64,000 nucleotides of DNA from assembly GCA_014281115.1 (NCBI GenBank), contig JACONQ010000015.1, positions 1,984,001 through 2,048,000 of the forward strand. Direction: 5' to 3'. The notes below the pieces were generated by a model. The model did no database searches and was not told the origin of the DNA. It was given only the letters and a program-made list of their open reading frames with translations. Source of the DNA: Laburnicola sp. R22_1 (Eukaryota; Ascomycota; Dothideomycetes; Pleosporales; Didymosphaeriaceae). Below, piece by piece: positions 11,965-22,937 of the stretch. Every line of letters begins with the position of its first letter. Positions within the stretch are counted from its first letter, which is position 1. Position numbers and translations under genes: made by a program.

Positions 11965-14075
11965 ACGTGTCCGTGCGCGTGATGCACGGATTCGCGTGAT
12001 GCACGCTCGGCCCGAAAACAGTCAAACTTCCACACCACAAACTCCACCAATATGGCTCCGATTGACGATGCGCTTGCAGAGATAGACTCGCTAGATCCTA
12101 GCGATAAACTTTGTTATACAAAAATAGCTAACAAGCATAGCGTTGGACGCTTAACTCTATCGCGGCGGCACTGCGCAGTTACACAGTCGCACGCGTCAAA
12201 GATTACCAACCAACAAAAGCTCACTCCACAACAAGAGGTAGAGCTTGTTAAATACATAGAAAGGCTCACAGCGCGTCACTTGCTACCTATAAGAGAGATA
12301 ATACGAAATTTCGCGTTAACAATAGCTAAGGAGCCAGTGAGCGAGAGCTAGGTTACGCGCTTTATTAACCAACATAGTATCCATCTCATCTCTTAATAGG
12401 TAGCTGGTATGGACAGCAATCGCCACCAAGCCAACTCAGGGGATAAATACAGTCTGTATTTCAATCTCCTAGGTGACAAAATTAAGGAATACAATATCGA
12501 GCCTTGTTACACGTACAATATGGATGAAAAAGGCTTCTTAATTGGTATTGTTGGCCGATTAAAACGAGTGTTCAGTAGACAAATGTGGGAGAATAAGGAG
12601 GTTACAGCATCTCTCCAAGATAGCTCTTGTGAATGGATTACCCTCCTAGCGTGTGTGTGTGCTGATAGATCAGCCTTACCACCAGGCCTTATCTATTAGT
12701 CTACTAACAGCGGCATACAATCGAGCTAGGTTAAGGATATTAAGGTAGGAAAGCATAGCGTACACGTCTCCTCTTCGCCCTCAGGCTGGACAAACAACAA
12801 TATTAGCCTTGCCTGGCTTAAGCAGATGTTTAATCGCTACACTAAGGCAAAAGCTCGACGATCTTACTAACTACTTATCCTTAATAGCTATAGATCTCAC
12901 GTTACTATAGATTTTATTAATTACTGCGATCAGAATAGGATCCTCCTAGCTATACTCCCCCCTCATTCGACGCATACGCTTTAGCCACTTAATATGGTGC
13001 TCTTTAAGCCTCTCTTATTAGCCTACTTAGCTAAGCTCACAACCTACCTCTAAGAGAGCCAAGGCCTGGTCCCAATTAAGAAAGGCGACTTCTTCCCTCT
13101 CTTCTAGAAGGCCTAGATAAGCTCCTTTAAAGAAGAGATAATCCTTAAGTCTTTTAAGGCCACTAGTATATCACCTTTCAACCCAGAAGTTATACTCAAA
13201 AGATTCAAGAAAACCACACAGGATAATAACCAGGGATCACGAGAGAGCTCTAAGTCAGTACTTAGTGGGGGCAACTAGCGTAAGCTAGATCGCCTTGTAC
13301 GAGCTACAGAGCAACAAAGTAGGAAGGACGCGCAGAAGCTTAGTCGCTTACTCCACCATATCTCAGCTAAAGTTCAGCTACTCCACCACGAGAATGCTAG
13401 ATTAAGAGAAGCTCTTGCCACTAAGAATAAGCATAAGAAGAAAGGCAAGCCTCTAGATCTTCAACAACGTCAGGAGTACTATAGGGGAGCAGTTTTCTAG
13501 TCACTAAGCAAGGTTAGGGAGGCTCGCGTACGCCAGTCTGTGAAGGAGCAAGAGGAGAAGGAGCAGAAGCTTCAAAAAGCTGAGACAGCTAAGTTAAGGA
13601 AGGCAGCTAAGCTATACAAGGAGAAAATTGCAGAGGAGAAGCGTGTGGCGCGGGAGGCAGCCAAAGTAGCTAGGGAGAAGGAGAGGCTTAAGAAGGCTGC
13701 AGAGCGCGCTCGCTAGAAGGAGGCAGCCAACGCAGCAAAAGCTCTACAATCTGCCTAAAAGGGTAAGAGAAAGGCCTCGCAGCCATCTATACAAAGCAAC
13801 AAGCGTCAGAAACGTGTAGTTAACGCTCTAGCTACTAAGGAGGCCTCAGGTGCTGCATTAGCAGCTCCACCCAAGACTACGCGGCACGGCCGCAACGTTA
13901 AGCTTCCAAGTAAATATTAGTAGCGCAGGTTAATCGCAAGCATTAATAGAGCACTCCACTAAAAAATCTTGCAATATTCGCTACTATATGTGGCTCTATA
14001 GCCTTATTTCTCGTAGAGCTGTTATGGTGTTGTGCGTGCATCACGCGAATCCGTGCATCACGCGCACGGACACGT
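11965..14075 (+). mobile_element. Element B, pogo-like DNA transposon (2.1 kb) nested in A
   Basis: Perfect-looking inverted ends: ACGTGTCCGTGCGCGTGATG on the left and its complement ending GGACACGT on the right. It is flanked by TA (11963-11964 and 14076-14077). GCGTGATGCACG occurs at 11977 and 11994, 17 bp apart, and is mirrored at the right end. The left TA interrupts the LLILNGH codons of the A transposase. The right TA is shared with element C. Confidence 0.95.
12052..13920 (+). pseudogene. Transposase of element B, RIP-broken
   Basis: One continuous frame of 623 codons from ATG (MAPIDDALAEIDSLD) to TAG. The N-terminal helix-turn-helix region (YTKIANKHSVGRLTLSRRH) is followed by a CENP-B-type segment (LTPQQEVELVKYIERLTARH). 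Catalytic core: YNMDEKGFLIG (first Asp), LLILNSYRSHVTIDF (second position mutated), THTL-stop-PLNMVLFKPLL (third position Asn). The C-terminal third is basic and Glu/Lys/Ala-rich (REAAKVAREKERLKKAAERA), likely coiled coil, ending RHGRNVKLPSKY. There is no zinc knuckle. Around fifteen in-frame stops, mostly TAG at Gln/Trp positions, so it is dead. It shares its architecture with C and D. Confidence 0.9.
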
Positions 14076-14077
14076 TA

Positions 14078-16202
14078 CCATGGGTGCGGGGTCAATGCGC
14101 GCCAAGCCTCAATGCGCGCTCAACACCAAACCAGCTCAGCTAAACTTGAAGCTGCAGAGCTCCCTACAATTGCTATTATTATAAGAATTTCTGGTGATGA
14201 GGTCTATGAATCTTAATAATTAATTATAGCTATAAAAATCTACTCGGAGTTCTAATATTCCGGCCCTGGCGCGACTGAGGCTGTAGAGGCTGTGATGCAG
14301 CACCTGAGGCCTTAGCAGCATCTATAGCCTTATTAATAAGCTTTTTTTCCCTTATGCCCTGCTTAGGTAGCCTTAATGCCTTTTTGCTACCTTTCTTAGC
14401 TATTTTTATACAATTCTTATAGTGTTGCTAAGCCCTGCGAGCCTGCTGCTTCTGGGCTTGCTCAGCTGCCTAATCCGCCTTTGCCTTCGCTCGAGCTGCC
14501 TGAGCCTTAGCCCTCGCAACGCGCTTCTCTTGGAGTAGTCTAGCCTTTAGCTGCTGGCTAGCCCTCTAAGCCTTAGCTGCCTCAGTTTTTTAGAGTACTA
14601 GCTGCTTTGCCTTGGCCTCTTTTTGCTATAGATAATTACGTGCCTCCTGCACCTTCCTTGGGGACCAGAAAACAGCACCCCCTAAGTACTTAGTAGGCTG
14701 GTTATCCAGCAAAGGCTTGCCACGCTTTCTACGCCTCTTCTTATTGCCTAGTGCTGCTCTTAGTCCCTTATTTTCATGCTGTAGTAGCTGTTTTTGTACG
14801 GCAATTGAGTGCACTGTTCGGCTTAGCTTCTTTGCCTTATTACTATTCCCTATATCTACTGCAGCCTTTAGGAGCCGGTCGATTTTCCTCCAGTTAGACG
14901 CGCTGAGTACTGAGGTTGAGCTTTCTCTTAATTCCCGCTCGGGTAGGCTGGTCTTAGTGAATCTCTTAAGTATAACCTCTGGGTTGAGTGGTGATATGCC
15001 AGTAGCCTCAAAGGCCTTAATAATCAATGGCTTCCTGAACGAGCTACCCTAAGCCCTCCAGAATAGGCTAAAGAAGTCTCTTTTTGCGATTGACGATAGT
15101 CCCTGGCACCTGTGTAGGAAGGCTGAGAGCTCAGCTGAGTAGGCAGTGGAGAGAGGCTTAAACATAATAACGTTGAGCGGCTGTAGCGTATGCGTCGAAT
15201 GAGGCGGAAATATAGCTAGGAGTATCCTATTCTGGTCATAGTAATTGATAAAATCCATAGTAAGGTGGGATCCATGGCCGTCAAGGATAAGTGGTTGGTA
15301 GGAGCGTCCAGCTTTCTCCTTAGTACAGCGATCGAACACCTGCTTAAGCCACGCGAGGCCTATCTTATTATTTGTCCAGCCAGAAGGCGATGAGGTGATA
15401 AAGGCTGAGTGTTCCTAAGGGTTAATTTCTTTAACCCAGCTTAATTGTAGGCTACCTGAGGCAGCCTGATAGATGAGGGCTGGATCTAGAGCCGATCCGT
15501 CGGCGCATATGCAGGCTAGGAGCGAAATCCACTCACGGCTACCATCCTGAATAGCCTGCCTCACCTCCTTGCTCTCGTACAGCTGCCTACTAAAGATCCG
15601 CTTTGAGCGAGTAGTAATGCCTAGTAGGATGCCTTTTTCGTCCATATTGTACGTGTGCTGAGGCTCGATATCGTATTGGCTAATTTTCTGCTGTAGTAGG
15701 TCGAAATATAGGCTGTACTTTGTCTCTGAGTCGGCTTTGTGGCGATTGCTGTCCATTCCAGCTGTCCATCTTGAAACTAGATCAATGCTGTGTCGCTTGA
15801 CGAACTGATCAACCTAGTACATGCTAACGCTCGTTTTGGCTATACAGGCTGCAAAGTTCTGGATCATTTGCCGTGTAGGTGGTAGGCCTCGCTAAGTGAG
15901 TTTTTTGATATAGCGTATAAGCTCCTGCTCCTGTTGAGGGCGAAGTTTTCGTTGGTTGATTCCCTCAGCTGTACGCGACTGCGTTACAGCCTGGTGTCTC
16001 TGGGTGAGCGTAGAGCGTACAACGCTATGCTCCTTCGCGATTTTTGTATAGTTGATAGAGTCTCCAGGTTCTTGCGATTGTATCGCTTCAAGCGCAGCCT
16101 CAATTGACCCCATATTGGTAGCGATAGGTGGTGTTGAAGCTTGAGGTGTTTTCGTGTTGAGCGCGCATTGAGGCTCGGCGCGCATTGACCCCGCACCCAT
16201 GG
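14078..16202 (-). mobile_element. Element C, pogo-like DNA transposon (2.1 kb), minus orientation, nested in A
   Basis: Inverted ends CCATGGGTGCGGGGTCAATG and its complement ending GCACCCATGG, flanked by TA at 14076-14077 and 16203-16204. TCAATGCGCGC occurs at 14092 and 14109, 17 bp apart. The left TA is also the right TA of element B, so B and C sit back to back at one original TA of the A transposase. Interior length matches B and D. Confidence 0.95.
14230..16113 (-). pseudogene. Transposase of element C, RIP-broken
   Basis: A minus-strand frame of 628 codons. It starts at ATG (16113) with MGSIEAALEAIQSQEPGDSI and ends RTPSRFL at 14230. Helix-turn-helix NYTKIAKEHSVVRSTLTQRH; catalytic NMDEKGILLGI, LILDGHGSHLTMDF, and THTLQPLNVIMFKPLS with Asn where the third acidic residue is expected. 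The linker LLQHENKGLRAALGNKKRRR is close to that of D. The C-terminal part is Ala/Lys/Gln-rich. About ten in-frame stops, almost all TAG. Upstream in-frame ATGs reach into the inverted repeat and are less likely starts. Plus-strand open frames inside it (for example 14717-15052) are antisense shadows. Confidence 0.9.
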
Positions 16203-16573
16203 TACTTAACGGCCATGAGAGCCACAAGTCGCTTAAATTCCAAGAAATCTGCAAGGATAACAATATCTATACTCTCTGTATGCCGCCACATTTGTCGCAC
16301 CTCCTGCAGCCGCTAGACGTTGGCTATTTCTCGCCATTAAAGCGGGCGTATAGGTGCCAAGTGTCGAGCCTAATACGCAACTATATTAACTATATTACTA
16401 AGCTTAAGTTCCTACCTGCCTTCCGCGCCGCCTACAATTAGTTAATTATAAAGGAGAATATCTGCGCAAGCTTTTAGGGCGCCAGACTAGCCCCACACAA
16501 TCTAGAGGTAGTGATCTCGAAGCTTAATGTTAAGCTAAGGACGCTGTCGCCAGCAACCCTACTAGAGGCTATA

Positions 16574-18685
16574 CCGTGGGTCACCACCTCGTGTCCAACA
16601 CCAAATCTCCCGCACTTTCAGAATCGCTTTACACCACCAATATACACCCAATGGAGGCTGCCCTAGAGTCGTTAAAATCGCTGAAGCTTGGAGAGAAGCC
16701 TAATTATACTCAGACTGCGAAAAAGTACGGTGTTGATCGAACGTTGCTGTCGAAGCGTCACCGCGGGGTTATCGGCAGCTATGCGGAGAAAGTCGATAAT
16801 ATGCGCCTTCTCAACTCTACACAGGAAACTGAGCTCGTACAATATATTGATAAGCTCTGTGTACGAGGGCTACCACCTACAAGGGAGATGATACGGAATT
16901 TCGCAGCAGAAATAGCAGGAAAAGAGCCAGGAAAAACTGGGTTGATCGCTTTATTGCGCGGCATCACATTGAGCTTGTATCTCGATGGGCATCCGGCATC
17001 GATTCCACACGCCACAGAGCTGACTCTGCCTTCAAATACGCCCTATATTTTAAGCTCCTAGACCAGAAGATAACTCAGTACGATATCGAGGCTCGCAATA
17101 TCTACAATATGGATGAGAAGGGCTTCTTAATTGGTGTGCTGTCAAAAATGAAGCGCGTGTTCTCCCGCCATTGATATGATCACGGAGGCGTGAAACAAGC
17201 ACTCTAGGACGGCAACAGGGAGTGGATAACTACGATAGCCTGTATTTGCGCCGACGGCAGCTATCTTACGCCTGCGCTGATTTATCAGGCTGTTTCTGGC
17301 AAGATACAAGACTTATGGCTTCAAGATTTCGACCCTGTAGAGCACAAAACCTTCTTCGCCTTATCGCCCAGTGGATGGACTAACAACAAGCTAGGGCTCG
17401 CATGGCTTGAACAGGTGTTCAATCGCGAAACAAAAGCAAAGGCAAGACGATCATATTGTCTACTTATCCTTAACGGCCATGGCTCACATATATCGATGGA
17501 GTTTATTAAGTTTTGCGACAACAATCGGATTCTTCTGGCTATCTATCCTCCCCACGCTACCCACACCTTGCAGCCGCTCAACGTCTGCCTTTTCAAGCCT
17601 CTATCAACTGCCTACTTAAACGAGCTCTCCAAGTTCATGTATAGCTGCCAGGGCATCTCCGCGATTACAAAAAGAGACTTCTTCCGCTTATTCTATAAGG
17701 CCTGGCATACAACGTTTAAGGAAAAGACGATCTTAACGGCTTTTCAAGTCACAGGGCTTTCGCCGTTAGACCTAGAGGCTATACTTAAGAAGTTTAAAAT
17801 AGAGGAGACTGAGAGGCCCTTATCAAGCGATAGTACTACTTCCGTACTCAGCGCTTCAGATTGGAGAAAGATTGAGCGATTACTGCGCCAGGTAGTGGAG
17901 GATATCTACAATCAACGCTCCCAACAGCTAAGCCAGACGATTCACGTGATGGCTGTACAAAAACAGCTCCTCCAGCATGAAAACGAGCGACTTAGAGGGG
18001 CCTTTGTTAATAAGAAGAAGCGCCGTCAACGTGGCAGGCCTCTATTACTTAAGGCACCGCAGGAGTATAATGGTGGAGCTATATTCTGGTCGCCATCTAA
18101 AGTTAAGGACGCCCGCGATCGCCAAGCACAAAAGGATGCCAACAAGCAGCTACTACAACAACAGAAGTCCGAGGAGATCAAGCGTAGGGAGCAGCAGAAG
18201 CAGGAGAAGGCTACCATGCTTGAAGAGAGGCAGCGCATAAGAGAGGTGGCCAAAGAAATACGCCTTCAAGAACAGCGCGAGAAGGCCGTGCAGCGCGAAG
18301 AAGCTAGGATCGCGCGCGAAGCCAAAAAGCAACTCCAACAAGATATACAATTCTCCAAAAAGGGTAATAGACGCCGTCAAAAGGCCTTTGCACCACCTCC
18401 TCAAGTCGCTGAGGAGACAGAGGATGTTGGTGTGGATATATCATCTGTAGTTGATGTGGTGCCTACACCCGGCCCTGCCACGCGCACCCGCAAAGTACGC
18501 CTCCCACAGAGGTATCGCACGTAGTTTATCGTTACCAATCAATCAAATAGGTCCTTAAAAGCCCTCCACTAAAAAATCTCGCGATAATACAATATATATG
18601 CGACTCTACAGCTGCAAAAGTTGTGGGTGTGGGCATCTGGAAACCGTGCACCAGGTGGGGCCGTGCACCAGGTGGTGACCCACGG
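16574..18685 (+). mobile_element. Element D, pogo-like DNA transposon (2.1 kb) nested in A
   Basis: Ends CCGTGGGTCACCACC on the left and GGTGACCCACGG on the right, flanked by TA (16572-16573 and 18686-18687). With D and one TA removed, the host frame reads EAI-stop-EA, matching EALWEA of element P. The right end has CCGTGCACCAGGTG at 18644 and 18661, 17 bp apart. The left end keeps only the outermost 20 bp, then diverges, so one box pair is lost there. Least RIP-affected of the three nested elements. Confidence 0.94.
16651..18524 (+). pseudogene. Transposase of element D, nearly intact
   Basis: About 624 aa if one base missing from an A-run near 16935 (after GKEPGK, before NWVDRF-like text) is allowed for. 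Start ATG 16651 (MEAALESLKSLKLGEKPNY). Helix-turn-helix TAKKYGVDRTLLSKRH; CENP-B-type segment; catalytic YNMDEKGFLIG, LLILNGHGSHISMEF (second position Asn), THTLQPLNVCLFKPLS (third position Asn). From 17415 to 18524 it is open for 369 codons, including a long Glu/Arg/Gln-rich probable coiled coil and a Pro-rich end before RKVRLPQRYRT. Only two stops remain: TGA near 17173, a CGA-to-TGA type change, and TAG near 17203. The frameshift and stops make it non-functional as read. It is the youngest-looking of the nested set. Confidence 0.92.
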
Positions 18686-19240
18686 TATAGGAGGCCAAAA
18701 CACCCAGCAATGTGCGCGAACTAGAGGCTTGATCAACGTTAATTCGCGAGCGGATTCGCGCGCATAAGAGCTCGTTACCTGCTTCTATTATTAAGAGGCT
18801 TAATTAGCTAGAAAGAGGCTCTTCTAAAGTAATACATTAAATGGCGCTTATGCGCGAGCGAATCTTAAGCCTTAAGAGAGCAAATAAGGCCGCCACAACG
18901 CGCAAGAATCGCAAAAAAAAGCAGATTTAGAAGCAAGGCACCCTATTAAAGGCAGAGGAAGAGGATATTATTACTTAAAGGGCTGTTAAGCAGCAACTTA
19001 AGGGAGAAACACGTTAAGGCAAGACGCGATTAGGTACAAGCCGGCAGGCCTTAGCGCGCTACGGTCGCTATAGAGAGACTGGCCATAACTCACAAACGTG
19101 TAAAAAGCGTACTGTAGATACTACTTAAACTAGGATAGCTCTTATATTAATATTATTTTATTGCGTTGTGGATGTACAGGCTATAAAAGGCTAAGAGAGT
19201 TGACAAGGTGGGCGACTCGCTTATAAGGGCGACTCGCTTA

Positions 19241-20824
19241 TAATCCAGATTACCTATATAACTAATAGTCTTATTACTTATTAACTCTACCTTAAGAGAC
19301 AAATATATAGCGTTATAGTATATTATAAGTTTCTAGCGTATAGTCTTTACTATATATCGTCTAGTTAGTATAAAAAAGGTATCTTTATATTTATATACTT
19401 AGCGTTCGCCTCTTTAATATAAAATAGTTCTAGCTCTATAAGACACGCACCTATAAGACTATTTTTACGTAGTATAGTAATAGGCTTAGGCCTAGCTAGA
19501 GGCTCTATAAATATAAACTTTAGGGAAGAATTATAGTATAAGCAACACTAATTCTTATTAATAATAAATTACTATATAGAAGAGAGCTTGTATTTACTAA
19601 GATACCGTAAGAATCTATATTAATAATAACTACTATTAACTATAACGTGCCACAACTCTAGAGTAGTGTTATAGCTAGCTTATTTAGCCTTAGTCTAATA
19701 ATAAACCTTAGTAGGTAAATCTTATAAATTAGAGATAATAATCTATATCTCTATAACTATATTTTAAGACTATATTTCTATAACTATATCTTAAGACTAT
19801 ATCTCTATAACTATATCTTAAGACTGTGTCCCTATAACTATATCTTAAGACTATATCCCTGCAACTATATCTTAAGACTATATTCCTATAACTATATCTT
19901 AAGACTATGTCTTAGTAACAACTCCTATAGTGTTAAATATAATAAGCTAGGTCTCTAGTATAATAAACTGCGTCTTAGTAACTACTCTATTATTATCTAT
20001 AGTAGAAACATTACGGTCAGTATTATTCTATACTATATACTAGAAATCTAAGATAGTAAATCTATTATTAGTATTATTAATATGCCTAGTATAATATAAG
20101 TAGACAAATAGCTCTTTAATAGTGCTTAATTACTAGATAGCTAGTTATATTATTATTATTAAGATTTTTTACCTTTAGCTTATTTCTATTATGCGCTCTA
20201 AGAATACTATAAGTAGTATTAAACTTTTATTCTTATATATACCTATAGTAATAAATACCTAATAGAGAAAAATATATAGCTAACACTAATATAATTCTTA
20301 TCTTAACTACCTTAACCTATACACTACTACTTACCTACTAGGCTCTTTATAATAGGCATCTTCTAAGTAATAACCTACTTAATAATAGTAATATTAATTT
20401 CTATACTAGAGTAGTAGTCGCAAATATAATATAAATAGCTAATAATAGCTTAAAGAACTTTATATATATCTATTAATAGTTATACTCTAGATTTATAGTA
20501 GTATAAATCTGTATAATAGTATATAGAGAGAGATCTCTATCCCTATTCTTAGTATACTACTATCTAGATGTTTTATTATATATTATATATAGACGCAAGT
20601 TATAGAACTACTAAGTTACTATATAGTTTTATAAGCGACTAGTAATATATATAATTATCTTTAGAATTTAGGTAGGTGTAGTAACCCTACTATGCGCCGT
20701 CTTTAATATTAAGAAGTAAAGGGTATCCTAGAATATAAGCTTACTATAAGGAATTAGAGTAATACATAGTAATATATTAACTTAATTAATAGAGGTATAA
20801 GTGACCTTAGTCTAGTAATATATT
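19241..20824. other. AT-rich RIP-degraded sequence with a minisatellite
   Basis: No recognisable coding relic. It contains the 27-bp minisatellite at 19751-19912. The rest has stops in all frames, and I could not align it to other parts of the window. Confidence 0.5.
19751..19912 (+). repeat. 27-bp minisatellite, 6 units
   Basis: Six consecutive 27-bp units of the form CTATAACTATATCTTAAGAC plus a variable TATATCT/TGTGTCC end. Units differ by C/T and A/G transitions. The 27-bp length is nine codons, so it could descend from a coding repeat, but no flanking frame supports that. Confidence 0.88.
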
Positions 20825-22937
20825 CTATTAGTAGCCTAGACAGATTAGTTCGCCAGACAGTTTTTCTTAGTAACTTCGAGGTCCCTTATAACTTATAATA
20901 TACTAAGTTACTATTTAATCTACTTTTTATATTTTATAGCCTCTTTGCGCAGCTATAGCAGCTACGCAAAGCTAAGGAGTCTTTCTTAGTAGTATAAACT
21001 TATAATAAGACTCCCTATAATATATAATATATTATCTACTATACTATACATAGATAATATATAGTATACTATATCTTAAGTAGTACTTTATCTAATTTTT
21101 AGTTACTAAGTGTGTACTATTATAAGATAAAGTTAACCTATTATTTTTAGCCTTAGAGTAACCTATAATAAAATCACTCTAATTTACTATTAACACTATC
21201 TAAAAATAAGCTACTAAGGGTAATATCTAACTCCTCCTTTATCTTTTTATTTATCTAATAGGTTTTTATATTATATCTAGGCTCTTTATATCTTCTATAG
21301 CAGTGTTGTGTTAAGGACCTACCTCTCTCTTACTACTATCTTACGCTCTTTTAATAACTTTACCCTAATAGAAAGGCTTTCTACTTCTAAATCTACTCTT
21401 TAAGTAAAGCCTAGTGTCCTATCTTTCTAAATACGCTTTCTTTTACGCGTTTTTTGCTTTATTAGAACCTTAATTTGGTTTTTAAGTTCCTTAATATAGG
21501 TCTCTTAAAGTATACTATAGTAGAGTATAAGTTTAGCACCTTTTATAAGCTATAAGTAGCTTAATTTAGTATTAAGTAAAGACTAAATAAAAGAGTTGCG
21601 TACAAGCTTTAACTAGTATCTAAACTTAAAGGTATTATTTAAAGTCCTAGCTTACTATAGTGTATCTAGTAGGATACCCTAAGATAGAGTGTAAATACGC
21701 ATATTAAGGCAATCTACTACTACTAATATATTTAAAGAAATAAGCCTAGAGGCCTTAAAGACTTTTTTATAGTTTTTTAGTATAAATATATTAAAAAACG
21801 CATTATAAAAGGCAAGTAGAAAGCCCTCTTTATTAATATAAAAGACGCGTTAGCGGGCTAAGTCCTACACACACTAGAAGTACTTTAGCTTTAGTAGTAT
21901 AAAATAAACTATATTAAGTAGCTAGAGAAAATAAAATAAGTGCGCTAGTATATAGAGTGTTAGAATCTTTTATTTTAGATAATAATCCTTAAAATTCTAG
22001 GAGTAGTAGCTCTTATAGCTATCTAGAATAAGTAACCTTTATAACTCTATTATACGCAGTCTTATATACGTGTTAAAGTGCTTTAACTATATAACTCTAA
22101 GGTTATTATTAGTCTAGCTAGTCTTAAAGACTAAAAGCTTCTAATTATAAGAGATACTAGTCTTCTTATACTATGCTAAGATATAGACTTACCCTTTATA
22201 GATAACAAAGGGTAAAGTAGTATACTTAGCAGCGCAAATACTCTAAATTACTATAACCTACTTATAGTTGCCTAGCTAAATAAGTATAGATTAAGAATAT
22301 CTTTCTAAACTAGCTATAACCTTTATTAAGCTAATAACTCCTATCTAGAAGCCTATTTTATTAAAGTTATAAATATCTTTATTCTATACTTTATACTTAG
22401 CTTTTGTGTCCTCCACTGGCTAAAACTATATATTTATAACTTCTAGGTCTTCCTATTATATTCTCTATTATTTCTTTGCTTAATTAAAAGCTATTTTAAG
22501 CTTAGGTACGCGCTTTACAAAGCACTAAGCCTAGTATTATTTTATAGGGTCTTTATACTGCGTAGCTAGTAGTTTATTAGCTATATTATCTATCTTACTT
22601 AGCTAGAGTGCAAATTCTTGCAAATCTAGGTTAAGGATATACTATATAAGCGTCTACTCTTTAGTTATAGTAAGCTTTATTATACCTAATTATATATCTG
22701 CTTAGGTGGTAATTTTGTTAATTTAATTACTTAGTATAGACTTTAGGATATTATATACTATAGTAGTGCGTTATAGGCTTAAAAGTTGCTTATCTTAATA
22801 GGTGTAAAGGGTAAGCTTAATTCTGCCTTCTTAATTAGATAATAACACGTTGTATTATTAAGATATTATAATTTGTAGTAAAGTATTATAGTCTTAGTAA
22901 AAACTATCTAGAGGACTAATCTGTCTAGACTATTAAT
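20825..22937 (-). mobile_element. T2, old pogo-like DNA transposon, copy 2, inverted
   Basis: Reverse complement of 3755-5925 along its full length, with TIR CTATTAGTAGCCTAGACAGA at the left and TCTAGACTATTAATAG at the right. The two copies are highly similar despite being saturated with RIP changes; many stops and mutations are shared. The shared flank motif (TAATACCTAGCTTAA, rc of the minisatellite unit at 5931) shows that the similarity extends beyond the element. Confidence 0.82.
21140..22700 (-). pseudogene. pogo-like transposase relic of T2 copy 2
   Basis: The minus strand repeats the decayed frame of copy 1: second catalytic region near 21950-21990, Lys/Arg-rich segment near 21430-21460, and zinc-knuckle remnant near 21290-21320. 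Stops throughout. It adds nothing functional, but it confirms the order of blocks. Confidence 0.65.

Larger units (their letters stand above)
11125..19128 (+). pseudogene. Transposase of element A, split in three pieces
   Basis: Pieces are 11125-11964, 16205-16573 and 18688-19128, together 550 codons in one frame. The N-terminus (MAQLTSTQLPCNEADIYLAI, then AVRAYNVPQLTLRDRRAGK) is a pipsqueak/CENP-B-like helix-turn-helix. NFDETGFLMG holds the first catalytic Asp, LLILNGHESH has Asn in place of the second, and LQPLDVGYFSPLK keeps Asp at the third position. The tail ends in a CCHC knuckle relic, YGRYRETGHNSQTC, with both leading Cys changed to Tyr. About fifteen TAG/TAA/TGA stops are visible, mostly at expected Gln or Trp codons. 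The start at 11125 is chosen because P starts its homologous frame with MALKEAD; an upstream ATG at 11101 is in frame. Antisense open frames over it are shadows. Confidence 0.88.
11054..19240 (+). mobile_element. Element A, pogo/Fot1-like transposon with three nested insertions
   Basis: Terminal inverted repeats: TAAGCGAGTCGCCC on the left (from 11054) and GGGCGACTCGCTTA on the right (to 19240), extending about 45 bp inward. Each end carries AAGCGAGTCGCCC twice at 17-bp spacing (11055 and 11072 on the left). The exact outer boundary is uncertain by a few bases; TA flanks fit best. Removing B, C and D with one TA each leaves about 1833 bp, matching P (1849 bp) and Q (1871 bp). The internal transposase reads in frame across all three excision points, which supports the reconstruction. 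Confidence 0.9.

Noticed and set aside
14717..15052. 111-aa plus-strand open frame
   Set aside because: Antisense shadow of the element C transposase linker region.
18153..18404. Minus-strand Leu/Phe-rich open frame
   Set aside because: Antisense of the Glu/Arg/Gln-rich tail of the D transposase.
19751..19912. Telomere or satellite array
   Set aside because: The 27-bp unit is not telomeric and has only six copies.
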